This document shows positions 1 to 9,340 of a DNA stretch of 64,000 nucleotides, one piece after another; the first letter of the stretch is position 1; each line of letters begins with the position of its first letter. This DNA comes from an uncultured Acidobacteriia bacterium (GTDB lineage: Bacteria; Acidobacteriota; Terriglobia; Bryobacterales; Bryobacteraceae), in contig CAIQWJ010000041.1 in NCBI GenBank assembly GCA_903875575.1, positions 18,873 through 82,872 of the forward strand. Reading direction: 5' to 3'. Made by a program: the position numbers and the translations under genes. The notes below the pieces were generated by a model. The model worked only from the letters and a program-made list of their open reading frames with translations. It had not been told where the DNA came from and searched no databases.

Positions 1-687
1 GATTTGTGCCGTGATTTGCACGCGCGGGCCCTTGCGGCGAACATATAGAGCGCCAACGCCCTTGGGTCCGTACATTTTGTGGGCACTGAGAGACAGGAGA
101 TCGATGTTGTCCGCATTCACGTTGACAGGTACTTTGCCCACGGCCTGGACGCCGTCGGTGTGGAACAGGACGCCACGCTCGCGGCAGATCTTGCCAATCT
201 CGCGGATGGGCTGAATAACGCCAAGCTCGTTGTTGGCATACATGATGCTGACAAGGATCGTCTTGTCCGTGATTGCTTCCTTCAGCATTTCCAGGTCAAT
301 CAGACCATCGCCCATCACCGGCAGATAGGTGATGCGGAAGCCGTTCTTCTCCAGCTTCTTGCAGGTATCGAGGACGGCCTTGTGCTCGGTGACTTCGGTA
401 ATGATGTGGTTGCCCTTTTCGGCATACATCTCCGCCACACCCTTGATTGCAAGGTTGTTGGATTCGGTGGCTCCGCTGGTAAAGATGATTTCTTTCGAAG
501 TGGCACCGATCAGATCCGCAATCTGTTTCCGCGCTTTGTCCACGGCCTGTTCCGCTTCCCAGCCGAACTCGTGGTTGCGGCTGGCCGCATTGCCATAGTG
601 CTCCGTGAAGTACGGCAGCATGGCGGTGACGACGCGCGGGTCCACCCGCGTTGTTGCATGATTATCGAAATAAATAGGCAGCTTCAT
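1..687 (-). CDS. iscS: Cysteine desulfurase, IscS/NifS family (5' part, truncated by window edge)
   Basis: PLP enzyme that takes sulfur from cysteine to form a persulfide for Fe-S cluster assembly. The 229 visible residues begin [17 protein letters not shown], the family N-terminus, followed by the TSGATESNN phosphate-binding loop (about residues 70-78), an HTDG/Q cofactor stretch, and the [10 protein letters not shown] motif that carries the PLP lysine near the edge. The C-terminal half with the active-site cysteine lies outside the window. It begins 16 bases after the iscR-like gene, so the two form the usual iscR-iscS unit. This window has many haem and redox proteins, but a demand link is only inference. 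Confidence 0.93.
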   Translation of the reverse strand, partial: MKLPIYFDNHATTRVDPRVVTAMLPYFTEHYGNAASRNHEFGWEAEQAVDKARKQIADLIGATSKEIIFTSGATESNNLAIKGVAEMYAEKGNHIITEVTEHKAVLDTCKKLEKNGFRITYLPVMGDGLIDLEMLKEAITDKTILVSIMYANNELGVIQPIREIGKICRERGVLFHTDGVQAVGKVPVNVNADNIDLLSLSAHKMYGPKGVGALYVRRKGPRVQITAQI

Positions 688-703
688 ATAGGTCTTGTTT
701 CCG

Positions 704-1264
704 TCAGAATTCCTGATGCACATCGCTCTCCAGCAACAGCGCGCGACCTGACCGCACGCCTGAACCTGAGGGCGTTGTCAAAGCCGCTGCAACCGCAGGA
801 CGTGCGGTCCGCGCGCTGGCGACCGGATTCACCGGCACAGGCAGCGGCGTGAGTCTGATGACCGGCGATTCCGCCAGATCCGAGATGGTAAATCGATTGA
901 GCACGTCCAGAATCGCTTCGTGAACCTTACGCAGCGGTTCGCGTACCGTGCAGTTGTCGGACTGATCGCACGTACCGTGTTCGGTGAAGCAATGCGTCAG
1001 GATGACTGGACCATCAATGGCCCGAACGACTTCCAGCGCTGATACAGCCGCCGGATGCCGAATCAGCTTGTACCCGCCGTTGGTGCCGGAGACAGACTGC
1101 ACAATGCCGGCGCGCGAGAGTTGCTGCAATACCTTGGCTAATAGGGTAACCGGCAGATGGTAGGCATCCGCGATGTCCTTCGTGCTGGCGGTCGCACCGG
1201 GCACTGAGGCCAGATGCCGCAGAGCGATGAGACCGTAATCGGCTTTTTTGGTGAGCTTCAGCAT
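704..1264 (-). CDS. iscR: Rrf2-family Fe-S regulator (IscR-like)
   Basis: Winged-helix repressor of 186 residues that probably senses Fe-S status and controls the downstream cysteine desulfurase. The N-terminal HTH ([19 protein letters not shown]) and the SGTNGGYKL wing are typical of Rrf2 proteins. Three cysteines at 92, 99 and 105 match the cluster ligands of IscR, though the first spacing is CX6C instead of the CX5C of E. coli IscR. The C-terminal 45 residues are a low-complexity tail beyond the usual family length. The iscS start follows 16 bases after its stop. Autoregulation is likely from the family, not shown here. Confidence 0.88.
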   Translation of the reverse strand: MLKLTKKADYGLIALRHLASVPGATASTKDIADAYHLPVTLLAKVLQQLSRAGIVQSVSGTNGGYKLIRHPAAVSALEVVRAIDGPVILTHCFTEHGTCDQSDNCTVREPLRKVHEAILDVLNRFTISDLAESPVIRLTPLPVPVNPVASARTARPAVAAALTTPSGSGVRSGRALLLESDVHQEF

Positions 1265-1358
1265 GAATCAGGACTGATTTGATCCTGTATTGAGCATACC
1301 ACAAGAACCCTTTGAAGTCAGCGGGTTAAATTGCGACCAAACTGGTGGGGGTTCCGGC

Positions 1359-1898
1359 TTAGCCCAGCAGCGTACAGCGAATCAGCTGGAGCGGCCCAAG
1401 CTTAGGAAAACGCTGGGGTGAGGTTTCAATTGCACTGCGGATGGCCTCGAAATCGGCCGCATTGTTGTGTATCAACGGCATCGCGGCAACCAAAGCAGTT
1501 GCCGCGATAGTGCTGTCGAAACGCCAACGTGAGAGCCTGTCCTGCCTCGATTCCGCCATGCGGTGGGTGCGTCGCGGCGGTGTCGGCGGTTCCGGGATGA
1601 GCGACATGATTTCGCCCGCCACCACCGCCACCGCCGAATCCACTGGCAGAACGACACCAAGTTGATCCAGATACGCGATTCGCGCGATCTCTATCCGATC
1701 CTGAGATTCAACTGCGGCCCGCCGCCACAGCAAACTATAGCCGCGAATGCGCTCTATGACGGTGACGGCCGAGACGGACATGCGGTGCAGCCCAAGATAG
1801 GTTTGCAGCCATTGCGTAACCTCCGGAGTGCCGTTGCGACCCAACCAGCTTTCCGCGCTGGTATCGAAGATGAACGGTCCGGACGCCGGGTTGACCAT
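1359..1898 (-). CDS. PIN-domain toxin (VapC-like)
   Basis: Probable ribonuclease toxin of 179 residues. PIN-type acidic residues are visible: Asp near residue 12 in FDTSAES, Glu near 49 in TVIERIRGY, and Asp residues in the C-terminal RFDSTIAATAL and NNAADFEAI segments, the latter being the usual PIN ending. Its start overlaps the stop of the upstream ribbon-helix-helix gene by one base (TGATG), the common arrangement of antitoxin before toxin. The target RNA cannot be inferred. The insertion rich in Pro/Arg around residue 105-120 is longer than in short VapC proteins. Confidence 0.8.
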   Translation of the reverse strand: MVNPASGPFIFDTSAESWLGRNGTPEVTQWLQTYLGLHRMSVSAVTVIERIRGYSLLWRRAAVESQDRIEIARIAYLDQLGVVLPVDSAVAVVAGEIMSLIPEPPTPPRRTHRMAESRQDRLSRWRFDSTIAATALVAAMPLIHNNAADFEAIRSAIETSPQRFPKLGPLQLIRCTLLG

Positions 1899-2176
1899 CA
1901 GTTTCCGTCGGGACCGATCGGTTCCAGCATCACACCATCCAGGATTGCGATCTCGTCGTCAGTGAATCCCGTGAAAGCTTTGCGGTACGATTCCAGAACC
2001 TGGCCCCCGCGATGCCGGGCCGCTTCTACCTGAAGCCCAACCGAGACGACTTCCGCAATTACCGTACTGAGGTTGACGTGCCGGGAATCGGCGAGTTTTT
2101 GTGCCTCGTTCAGGGAATCCGCAGGCAACGTGAGGGTTGTTCGTTTCTTAAGTAGTGCGACAGATGGGCTTGCCAT
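1898..2176 (-). CDS. Ribbon-helix-helix antitoxin
   Basis: Cognate antitoxin of the downstream PIN toxin, about 92 residues from MASPSVALL. The segment KKRTTLTLPADSLNEAQKLAD fits an RHH/CopG beta strand and helix, followed by a second helix (NLSTVIAEVVSVGL); the C-terminal half should wrap the toxin. A longer reading from base 2200 is possible, but the ATG at 2176 is preferred: it lies exactly seven bases beyond a TATAAT box, so a longer protein would begin inside the promoter. The RHH dimer is expected to repress its own promoter. Confidence 0.75.
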   Translation of the reverse strand: MASPSVALLKKRTTLTLPADSLNEAQKLADSRHVNLSTVIAEVVSVGLQVEAARHRGGQVLESYRKAFTGFTDDEIAILDGVMLEPIGPDGN

Positions 2177-2182
2177 AGATGC

Positions 2183-2191
2183 ATTATAGCA
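2183..2191 (-). promoter_or_regulatory. Extended -10 promoter of the toxin-antitoxin pair
   Basis: Reading the minus strand, TGCTATAAT gives a perfect TATAAT with the extended TGn element. The predicted transcription start coincides with the A of the antitoxin ATG at 2176, which implies a leaderless mRNA. No good -35 box is seen, as expected for an extended -10. Two TTGATG copies just upstream could be operator half sites. Confidence 0.55.
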
Positions 2192-2241
2192 CAGATACAA
2201 GCATCAAACTACATCAAGCAAGAAAGGCAATGCGCAGGGCG

Positions 2242-2586
2242 CTACTGGAATGCTCTAAGTGCTTGTTCCTCAGTCTCTTGGATATCCAGCACATCATAAA
2301 GCCGGGTCACCAGGAACAGGTCGCGGACCCTTCTGGATAGGCAGGATAACCGCACTTTCCCCTGCTTATTCGCCACCGAAACGTATCCGCTTACCAACTC
2401 ACCGATGCCGGAGCTATCAATAAAAGTGACCCCTGCTAAATTGAGCAAAATTTTAGGGTTACCCTGGGCCATCAGGTCGCGCATATTTTCGTGCAGAGCA
2501 CTGGAGCCTTCCCCCAAAGTGATCCTGCCGACGATATCGACCACGGCAACATCGCCCACCTGTCGAATTGTAAGTTTTGCGCTCAA
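2242..2586 (-). CDS. STAS-domain anti-sigma factor antagonist
   Basis: Single-domain SpoIIAA/RsbV-like protein of 114 residues. The FIDSSGIGEL segment around residue 57 holds the serine that a partner kinase would phosphorylate; the dephosphorylated form normally binds the anti-sigma kinase and frees a sigma factor. No RsbW-type kinase or sigma gene is adjacent, so it is an orphan here. It is divergent from the metal transporter gene that follows, with less than 50 bases between them. Two other orphan STAS genes lie at 45.3 and 57.1 kb. Confidence 0.85.
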   Translation of the reverse strand: MSAKLTIRQVGDVAVVDIVGRITLGEGSSALHENMRDLMAQGNPKILLNLAGVTFIDSSGIGELVSGYVSVANKQGKVRLSCLSRRVRDLFLVTRLYDVLDIQETEEQALRAFQ

Positions 2587-2632
2587 ACGGTCAGTATACA
2601 GGTGAACACTGCAAACCCGCTACAGTAGAAGG

Positions 2633-3334
2633 TTGGCTGATGCGGGCAATTACGAAATATTGAGGGTCGTCCTCGCCACGATTCTGGCCATTAGCTGTGC
2701 CATCGCGGGCATTCTGGCCGCTGGCGGCAGACGGGCCCGGGTTTTGGTCCCGATCAGCGGCGGTCTGTTGGCCGCGGTGGCATTGTTTGCGTTGATTCCC
2801 GAAACGGCGGGGCAGATCGGTTGGCCCGTGGCGCTTACCGCCGCAGCGGGTGGCTATCTGATACTTGAGGTGCTGGATCGCCTTGGGTTGCCGGTTTGCC
2901 CCTCCTGTTCGCACAGCCATGGCTTTTCGGGTCCGCTGGTTGCCGCTACCGCCATACACGCCTTTGTGGACGGCTGGGGCATGATGGCAGTTCGCGACTC
3001 ACAGACGACCCACGTTTCCGGTGCGATCCTCGGCGTCCTCCTGCTGCATAAGATCCCTGAGGGGCTGGCTTTGGGGGCTATTCTGCGCATGTCGGCCGGA
3101 AGACCGGGACGGGCGGCCGGGCTGGCAGTGCTGGCCGAGGTACCAACGCTGGCTGGCGGGGCAGTGGGGCAATGGGGAGCGCAGGCAGTATGGATCGGCT
3201 ATCCACTCGCGCTGGCCGGCGGTGCGTACCTGTTTCTGGGGCTGCATGCGGTGAAAGCCTGGTTGTTTCCGGCGCACCAGCACTCTCACGGTGATCATTC
3301 GCATTCCCATTCGCACGAAAAGCTGTCACAATAG
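2633..3334 (+). CDS. ZIP-family metal transporter
   Basis: Integral membrane protein of about 233 residues with roughly six to seven hydrophobic segments. The HAFVDG and HKIPEG motifs in adjacent helices are the metal-binding centre of ZIP transporters, which take zinc, iron or manganese into the cytoplasm. A cysteine/histidine stretch (CPSCSHSHG) and a His-rich C-terminus (HSHGDHSHSHSHE) probably bind metal. The start is uncertain: the frame opens with TTG at 2633, directly behind AGAAGG, with another TTG nine codons later. Metal specificity cannot be assigned. Confidence 0.8.
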   Translation: MADAGNYEILRVVLATILAISCAIAGILAAGGRRARVLVPISGGLLAAVALFALIPETAGQIGWPVALTAAAGGYLILEVLDRLGLPVCPSCSHSHGFSGPLVAATAIHAFVDGWGMMAVRDSQTTHVSGAILGVLLLHKIPEGLALGAILRMSAGRPGRAAGLAVLAEVPTLAGGAVGQWGAQAVWIGYPLALAGGAYLFLGLHAVKAWLFPAHQHSHGDHSHSHSHEKLSQ

Positions 3335-3387
3335 TCGGTCGTTGGCAGCATTCGGCGGCGGCAACGGTCGAACTTCAAGGAGAAAAC

Positions 3388-4359
3388 GTGCTGATTCGGA
3401 AAGCTGTTCTTGTGACTGTTTTTGCATTAAGCGCGATGGAGGGATTTGCGGCTGTGAAAGTAGACAAAGTTGAGTACAAGGGCTGGAAGAACTGCTATCG
3501 GGTGACGAATGGCGAAATCGAGGCCGTCGTGACCGGCGATGTGGGCCCGCGCGTGATTCGCTTTGGGTTTGTCGGCGGCCAGAACATGTTCAAGGAATAT
3601 GCCGAGCAAATGGGCAAGTCCGGTGAAAAGGACTTTCAGTTGCGCGGTGGCAGCCGCGTGTGGAAAGCGCCCGAAGATCCGGTTGCAACCTGGGCACCCG
3701 ACAACGTGCCGGTGGCAATCAAGATGACGCCGATGGGCCTGATCGCTACCGCTCCGGTGGAACCGCTCACAAAGCTCCAGAAAGAGATTGAGATATCTAT
3801 GGAGCCGACGGGTACCAAAGTGACGGTTTCACACCGCATCACGAATCACGGTCTCTTCCCGCTGGAATTCGCACCATGGGTGTTGACGATGATGGCGCAG
3901 GGCGGCATGATGGTTTCCGGGTTCCCGCCTCGCGGCACGCACCCGGCGAATCTGGAAGCCACAAATCCCCTCGTCATGTGGGCTTACACCGATCTGTCAG
4001 ATCCGCGCTGGAAGTTTACGAAGAAGTTCATGACGCTGCGGCAGGACCCGAATAATTCCAACGCGCAAAAGCTTGGCACGTTCAATAAAGACACCTGGGC
4101 GGCGTATCTGCTCAATGGCGAGGCTTTCGTGAAACGGGCGCAGGCCGATCCGTCGAAGACCTACACCGACTTTGGCTGTTCGTTTGAGACCTTCACCAAT
4201 AACGATTTTCTGGAGATCGAGACGCTGGGCCCGGTCACGAAAGTGCAGCCGGAACAGACCGTGGAGCAGGTGGAACACTGGGGTCTTTATCGGAACGTGA
4301 AGCCCGCGGCAATTACGGATGAAGAATTAACCCGCGTGCTGGAACCGCTCCTGCGATAG
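3388..4359 (+). CDS. Secreted protein, possible mutarotase-like fold (function unknown)
   Basis: Protein of 323 residues starting at GTG behind a strong AAGGAG site. Residues 1-20 form a signal peptide ending near GFAA. The rest (VEYKGWKNCYRVTNGEIEA..., then VGPRVIRFGFVGG and VSHRITNHG) resembles the all-beta proteins annotated DUF4380/galactose-mutarotase-like, in which an aldose-binding fold recognises a sugar. I do not see a confident catalytic pair. It converges on the next gene with only six bases between stops. Confidence 0.6.
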   Translation: MLIRKAVLVTVFALSAMEGFAAVKVDKVEYKGWKNCYRVTNGEIEAVVTGDVGPRVIRFGFVGGQNMFKEYAEQMGKSGEKDFQLRGGSRVWKAPEDPVATWAPDNVPVAIKMTPMGLIATAPVEPLTKLQKEIEISMEPTGTKVTVSHRITNHGLFPLEFAPWVLTMMAQGGMMVSGFPPRGTHPANLEATNPLVMWAYTDLSDPRWKFTKKFMTLRQDPNNSNAQKLGTFNKDTWAAYLLNGEAFVKRAQADPSKTYTDFGCSFETFTNNDFLEIETLGPVTKVQPEQTVEQVEHWGLYRNVKPAAITDEELTRVLEPLLR

Positions 4360-4365
4360 TAGGGT

Positions 4366-5988
4366 CTATTGCAGCACGCGCAGGTCAACCGTCTGTCCCG
4401 GGTTCGTGGCGGCGGCCGGATCCTTCGCTTTCACGCTGACAGCTTGTCCCCGGGCTTCGTAGTCTTTGAGGAAGTCCGGATCGAACCAACTGTATTGCGC
4501 TGCGTCCTGCCAGGCGAAGAGTTTGTAATCGCCGGGGGCGATGGCCTTGATTTCGAAATGCCCGCTCAGATCGGTGATTACATCCTTCGTAAAGTTGAAA
4601 CTCCCCCGAAGTGTTGGGTCGTTCGGGAGGATGACTATGGTGGCTCCGGGCACCGGCTTGCTGTCAGCGTCTCTGACTATGCCATTCACCTGGCCACCAT
4701 CCGTTGCGAGGACCACTTCCAGATCGGCATTGGCCGATCCGCTTACCGTCATGCCCCTATGCAGAATGTCCTCAGTGCCCGCCGTAATGCTCTTAATGAA
4801 AACGTCACGGTCCAGAGGAGTCCCCAGGAGTTCGATTCGGTTAATGCCCGGTGAAAGGTCCAGCGTAAACGAGCCATCGGATCGCACACGCGCATTATTC
4901 ACCACTAGTTCAGACAGTTTTGGGGGATGCTCGCCCTCGATTCGAAGATGGCCCGCAACCGTTGGGCACAATCCGTTCGGGCTGACGCGCACGGCTATGT
5001 CAGTCTGGCCAACCGTGAGGGGCATCCTTTCCTCCTCACATGAACCTCCCTGTGATTCGTCAATTACCCCCTCATACGGCCTAATCTTCCATGCAAAGAA
5101 ACCAAGATTATAGGTACCTGGGGGAACGTCAGTGATGGAAAAATCACCCTTGGAATCCGCTTTGGCGTGGCCCGAATTGCCGACCACGTCGAAGCCTGGA
5201 GTCGAATAGTTCAGGCTGACGCCGGACCGGGATCCCCTTGGTGTATCCAGATGCACGGTCACTTGGTACGCGCGGCCTCGAATTATTGTGATATCGGCCG
5301 TTGTGACGCCCACACCGGGCGTCACGTCAACGGGACTGGCGGCAGCGGGGTCCAGAACGCCTGAGTACCAGGTTTTGAGAGCGGTTGCAGTCGGTTCCTT
5401 CTGCTTCACGGAATGATCTATCGTTGGGTCCTGCGGAGTCGGGCTCATTCCGGCCTCGAGATAATACTTTCCCGATTCCAGATCTGAAACACGGTATTGG
5501 CCGACGTCGTTCGTCCACGTTTGAGATCTCTGGTCGATCTGCCGTCCCCTTCGCGTATATACACTCGAATAAATCAGAACCCGCGCTCCCACAACAATTT
5601 CGCCGTCCGTGTCTCGTACGGTGCCGGTGATGACTCCGTATGGCATCAACTGGAACTGCAAACCCTCCAGCTTCTGTCCTTCTGCAAGCGCCACAGAACT
5701 ACCAATGCTCGTTGGTCGGCGCGCGCCATAGAAGATCTTTTGGTAGCCGCCGCGTTGTGCTGATACACGATATTGCCCGGTGTCGAGGTCCACCATGAGG
5801 AACTTTCCCGCAGCGTCGGTTGTTGTGGAAGCGTGTGGCTCGGAAGTACCCAGATGTTCCGCCACGATCACTACCTTGCTGAGTGGCCGGCCCGTCACGG
5901 AATCGATTACCGTCCCGGAGATGGAACATTTCTCGGGAGCTGCCACCTGCTGTGCGAACAGGAGCGCAAGAATCAATGATGAAGTCAC
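4366..5988 (-). CDS. Secreted carboxypeptidase-regulatory-like (Cna-B type) repeat protein
   Basis: Protein of 540 residues starting at GTG behind AGGTAAC, with a short signal peptide ending QVAAPE. It consists of repeated transthyretin-like beta sandwiches, seen from the recurrent pattern of 'ISGTVIDSVTGRPLSKVVI', 'ITGTVRDTDGEIVVGARV' and 'VNGIVRDADSKPVPGATI', each followed by a 'G.y.l...PG.Y.l' strand. Such domains are abundant in acidobacterial exported proteins and probably act as surface binding or stability modules; no enzyme domain is present. It sits 33 bases downstream of the amine oxidase and may be cotranscribed. Confidence 0.75.
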   Translation of the reverse strand: MTSSLILALLFAQQVAAPEKCSISGTVIDSVTGRPLSKVVIVAEHLGTSEPHASTTTDAAGKFLMVDLDTGQYRVSAQRGGYQKIFYGARRPTSIGSSVALAEGQKLEGLQFQLMPYGVITGTVRDTDGEIVVGARVLIYSSVYTRRGRQIDQRSQTWTNDVGQYRVSDLESGKYYLEAGMSPTPQDPTIDHSVKQKEPTATALKTWYSGVLDPAAASPVDVTPGVGVTTADITIIRGRAYQVTVHLDTPRGSRSGVSLNYSTPGFDVVGNSGHAKADSKGDFSITDVPPGTYNLGFFAWKIRPYEGVIDESQGGSCEEERMPLTVGQTDIAVRVSPNGLCPTVAGHLRIEGEHPPKLSELVVNNARVRSDGSFTLDLSPGINRIELLGTPLDRDVFIKSITAGTEDILHRGMTVSGSANADLEVVLATDGGQVNGIVRDADSKPVPGATIVILPNDPTLRGSFNFTKDVITDLSGHFEIKAIAPGDYKLFAWQDAAQYSWFDPDFLKDYEARGQAVSVKAKDPAAATNPGQTVDLRVLQ

Positions 5989-6021
5989 GATGTGTTACCT
6001 GCTATTGTAGGCCAGTTTTGC

Positions 6022-7431
6022 CTATCGATGCAGGATGTCGTTCGCGGCGCGAATGCCGGATTCGAGCGCGCCTTCCATCGTTCCAGGCAGGGTCGAAATA
6101 TGCTCGCCGGCGAAATACACCAGGCCCTCGGGCTTGATCAGTTCCGGATACCATGCGCTGAATTGTCCGAGTTCATATTTCGAATAGGCGTTATCCCAAA
6201 CCTGATGCGTGGCCGAGACGAACTCCCGGTGTGCGCCCGGATGCACCAATTCGAGATCGTTCAACCCGATGCGCACGCGTTCCTCAGTCGAATAACTCTT
6301 CATGGAGAGTGCCCCCGGACCCTGTGTATAGGCTTCCAGAATGCCGGGCGAATCTACGCCTGTCGTCATGGGATGGCGGGGTTCCTCTAAGACCTGCATG
6401 AGCGAAGTGTCCGTGGAAGCGTCGCCCGATACCCTGGCGTCGGCCCAATACCGCCGCTTCATCTGAAAAAACAGACGCGTGACGTTCTCGTATTTCAGTT
6501 GCGCCACGGCTTCCGCCTTCACTTTTGAAAGCACCGGAGTGAATTCGACCTCCCGCAGCGCTGAGAAGGGCAGGGTACAGACGATGCGATCCGCCTCCAG
6601 CGTGCGAATGGCATTGCCTTCGCGAACCGTGACCCGCACTTTATCCTTCAACTGCTGGATGCGCGTGACTGTGGCGTTGTATCGAATGCGTTTACCCAGT
6701 TTCGCGGCCATTGCCTTCGGCAGGGCGTCATTTCCACCGGGGACCGCGTGCGCCGCCTGCTCCTGTGGCAGGCCGATCATCATGCCGGACAGCACTGCCT
6801 GCAAAGCCGATTGCGTATCGGCGCTGGCTGTGTACCAGGCCGTCCAGCGCAGCAGCTCCTGGGCCTCGGCGGAGGCACCATTGTTACGCAGCATGTCGAT
6901 CGTGGCCATGCGGTCGAAACGCTTGCCCGCGTTCTGGAGCCAGTTTGGTTTGGTGCGTGGCCCCATATCCGTGTTCAGCTTCGTGACAATCCCCGCGAGT
7001 ATGCCGTCCGGGCCCAGTGCCGCTTCTTTCGGTGTCAATTGATAGGGCCAGTCTCCGGGTTCACCTGGATTCACGCGGAAACGCCGACCGCGCAGGTAGT
7101 AGATGTGTGGTGTCGTCGATTCGGGCAGGCGCTTCATTTCGACATGAAGGTCCCGTGCGTATCGCAGTGCATTGGTCGCGTTATCGGGGAAGGCGATGCC
7201 GCCAGCTTCGGCGTAAAGTCCCCCTGCAAACGGTGTCCGCAGTGTCAGCACGCGTCCCCCTGGAATCTGACGTGTTTCCAGCACTGTGACCGGATGCCCG
7301 GCTTCGCTGAGTTCCAGTGCGGCCGCAAGCCCAGAGAGGCCTGCACCGAGGACGAGCACTCGATCCCGGCCCTTCGCGAGAAGGGGGGCGGTCACAGCCG
7401 GCAACAGACTCAGGAATGTTCGACGCCGCAT
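6022..7431 (-). CDS. FAD-dependent amine oxidase / flavin monoamine oxidase family
   Basis: Flavoprotein of 469 residues. The N-terminus MRRRTFLSLLPAVTAPLLA is a Tat-like signal, suggesting export of the folded protein. The Rossmann motif LVLGAGLSGLAAALELSEAG (about residues 27-46) followed by PGGRVLTL binds FAD, and the C-terminal YFAGEHIST motif closes the FAD site as in monoamine oxidases and related desaturases. The substrate could be an amine, an amino acid or a carotenoid-like compound; the sequence does not decide it. A TATA-rich stretch sits just before the ATG, with AGGT two bases from it. Confidence 0.8.
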   Translation of the reverse strand: MRRRTFLSLLPAVTAPLLAKGRDRVLVLGAGLSGLAAALELSEAGHPVTVLETRQIPGGRVLTLRTPFAGGLYAEAGGIAFPDNATNALRYARDLHVEMKRLPESTTPHIYYLRGRRFRVNPGEPGDWPYQLTPKEAALGPDGILAGIVTKLNTDMGPRTKPNWLQNAGKRFDRMATIDMLRNNGASAEAQELLRWTAWYTASADTQSALQAVLSGMMIGLPQEQAAHAVPGGNDALPKAMAAKLGKRIRYNATVTRIQQLKDKVRVTVREGNAIRTLEADRIVCTLPFSALREVEFTPVLSKVKAEAVAQLKYENVTRLFFQMKRRYWADARVSGDASTDTSLMQVLEEPRHPMTTGVDSPGILEAYTQGPGALSMKSYSTEERVRIGLNDLELVHPGAHREFVSATHQVWDNAYSKYELGQFSAWYPELIKPEGLVYFAGEHISTLPGTMEGALESGIRAANDILHR

Positions 7432-7551
7432 ACCTATAATCTACTTCTTTTCGTTCAGGTGTGCTTGTGGTCAGTGCGAGGAGGGAAAGTGTGTTACGGA
7501 AAATATGCCGGAAGCTTGATTCCCGGACTAAGTCAGGTTACAGATTGCGAC

Positions 7552-7857
7552 TTACTTCTTTGCCGGCGCATTAGCGTCGTCATAGATATAGATCTTCTCT
7601 CCGGGCTTGGCGAGTTTGAGTTGCTGGCGAATCACCATCTCCTGTTCGAGTGGGTTATTCTCCAGACGTTCGATCTTCTGCTCTTTCTGCATGTTTTCCC
7701 GCATGATCTGCTGGTTTTGCTGCTCGTATTCCGCCACCAGATGCCGCTTGGCAAGCAGAGCCGGAATGCCGTTTGGCCCTTCCAGTGCCACGAACGCGTA
7801 GACCACGCCACTCAGGACCGTGATCGCGTAAGCAGTTTTCAATGCCGGGTTCTTCAT
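7552..7857 (-). CDS. FtsB/DivIC-like septum formation initiator
   Basis: Small bitopic membrane protein of 101 residues: one transmembrane segment (about residues 8-26), then a long coiled coil rich in Gln and Glu (about 38-75), then a short Gly-Glu-Lys-Ile-Tyr stretch typical of the C-terminus of FtsB/DivIC proteins. These proteins form the FtsQBL divisome complex that activates septal peptidoglycan synthesis. It is transcribed away from cutA with an AT-rich 62-base divergent region. The name is by architecture, since this family has little conserved sequence. Confidence 0.72.
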   Translation of the reverse strand: MKNPALKTAYAITVLSGVVYAFVALEGPNGIPALLAKRHLVAEYEQQNQQIMRENMQKEQKIERLENNPLEQEMVIRQQLKLAKPGEKIYIYDDANAPAKK

Positions 7858-7919
7858 AACAGTATCTTTAAATTAAGAGGTACTCCGAAAAAATAATAGT
7901 AACATTGAAGTGACCCCGA

Positions 7920-8273
7920 ATGACAGAAAAAATTGTTGTACTTAGCACGTGCGGATCGGAAGAAGAAGCGGTGCGCATTGCGAAGCGCCTGGTGAATGAT
8001 CGGCTGGCCGCCTGCGTAAATCTGGTGCCAGGAATTCGCAGCTTCTACCGTTGGGAAGGCAAGGTGGAAGATTCGCACGAATGGCTTCTCATCGTGAAGA
8101 CTTCCAGAGATCGTTTCGACGCTCTGCATATGGTTCTCGAAACTGCGCATTCGTACGAACTCCCGGAGGTTCTCGCGCTACCGATCGTGGATGGCTCCCC
8201 GAACTACCTCGAATGGATGACTGCGGAGTTGCAACCGGAAGCGACTTCTGACGGGGAGACGTCGCGTGGCTGA
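7920..8273 (+). CDS. cutA: Divalent cation tolerance protein CutA
   Basis: Cytoplasmic trimeric protein of 117 residues of the CutA1 family. Diagnostic stretches are LAACVNLVPGIRSFYRWEGKV, the EWLLIVKTS strand, and HSYELPEVLALPI with a final trp-containing helix; the conserved Cys in AACVN can bind copper. It overlaps the following HAD gene by eight bases and both are probably cotranscribed. Family proteins are tied to copper tolerance in some bacteria but their molecular task is still vague. Confidence 0.93.
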   Translation: MTEKIVVLSTCGSEEEAVRIAKRLVNDRLAACVNLVPGIRSFYRWEGKVEDSHEWLLIVKTSRDRFDALHMVLETAHSYELPEVLALPIVDGSPNYLEWMTAELQPEATSDGETSRG

Positions 8274-8922
8274 GATCCTGGCATTCCTTTTCGATATGGA
8301 CGGCGTCATCCTCGATTCCAATCCACTGCACCGCGAGTCGTGGGCTGAGTACAACCGTCGCCAAGGCGTAGAGACGACGGAGGCCATGCAGCAGCGCATG
8401 TATGGCAAGCGCAATGACATGATCGTGCGCGATTACCTTGGCCAGCACCTGACCGACGAAGAGGTCTTTTTTCACGGTGCAGCCAAAGAGGCGCTGTACC
8501 GTGAAATGCTGGCCCCGAAATTTCAGGAAACCCTGGTGCCGGGCCTGGTAGACTTTCTGGAGCGACATAAAAACATCCCCAAGGCGGTTGCCACCAACGC
8601 GGAAGCGCCGAATGTCGAATTCGTGCTGAGGGAAGGGAAGCTGGACCGGTTCTTCCTGGCTGCCGTCAACGGCCAGCAGGTACCGAACGCCAAGCCGCAT
8701 CCTGATGTCTACCTGCGCGCGGCGGAACTCATCGGCATCCCTCCTGCCAATTGCGTAGTCTTCGAAGACTCCCACGGAGGCGTCGCAGCCGGGCTCGCGG
8801 CAGGTATGCGAGTGATCGGCATCACTACCACATATGCCGCCCTTCCCGGCACCTCTTTACTGGTTCGGGACTTCAACGATCCGGCTCTGGAAGCCTGGCT
8901 GACGCTGGAAATGCAGAGATAA
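8266..8922 (+). CDS. HAD-superfamily hydrolase, beta-phosphoglucomutase-like
   Basis: Cytosolic phosphatase or phosphomutase of 218 residues starting at GTG within the cutA 3' end, with GGGGAG just upstream. HAD motif I is [11 protein letters not shown] near residue 8, motif II is a Thr/Asn in VATNAEAP, motif III is a Lys in [14 protein letters not shown], and motif IV is [18 protein letters not shown]. The four-helix cap placed between motifs I and II marks subclass C1, shared by phosphoglycolate phosphatases and sugar phosphomutases. The substrate is not determined. Confidence 0.85.
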   Translation: MAEILAFLFDMDGVILDSNPLHRESWAEYNRRQGVETTEAMQQRMYGKRNDMIVRDYLGQHLTDEEVFFHGAAKEALYREMLAPKFQETLVPGLVDFLERHKNIPKAVATNAEAPNVEFVLREGKLDRFFLAAVNGQQVPNAKPHPDVYLRAAELIGIPPANCVVFEDSHGGVAAGLAAGMRVIGITTTYAALPGTSLLVRDFNDPALEAWLTLEMQR

Positions 8923-9044
8923 TCTCCCTCAGGCAAAAGGATTTCCGGGTTCGTTCGTATTCTTTTGACCTTCGCCTCGCTTTCGTGTGCTACACTGTCA
9001 TTGATACTAAACGAGAAAGAACAAGAAGGAGTAGCAACCCCCGG

Positions 9045-9314
9045 ATGGCATTGGCGGCAGAAGCAAAAAAGAAGATCGTAACCGGTAATCAGACTCACAA
9101 GTCGGATACAGGTTCACCGGAAGTGCAGATCGCACTGTTGAGCACGCGTATCGCTCAATTGACCGACCATTTCAAATCTCATAAGAAGGATCATTCTTCG
9201 CGGCGTGGTCTGTTGACCCTCGTGGCGAAGCGCCGCCGTTTATTGACATATCTGAAGCGCACCAGCCCGGATCGTTATAAAGCGGTTCTGCTGAAGCTTT
9301 CGATCCGTCACTAA
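9045..9314 (+). CDS. rpsO: 30S ribosomal protein S15
   Basis: Ribosomal protein of 89 residues binding 16S rRNA in the central domain. The sequence [12 protein letters not shown], then [35 protein letters not shown] and the C-terminal [14 protein letters not shown] is canonical. The frame can be read further upstream, but the ATG at 9045 gives the family N-terminus; AAGGAG lies 13 bases before it. It is followed by pnp, the classical rpsO-pnp order. Confidence 0.97.
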   Translation: MALAAEAKKKIVTGNQTHKSDTGSPEVQIALLSTRIAQLTDHFKSHKKDHSSRRGLLTLVAKRRRLLTYLKRTSPDRYKAVLLKLSIRH

Positions 9315-9340
9315 TTTTTGTCAGGGTCCAATTACTCGAA

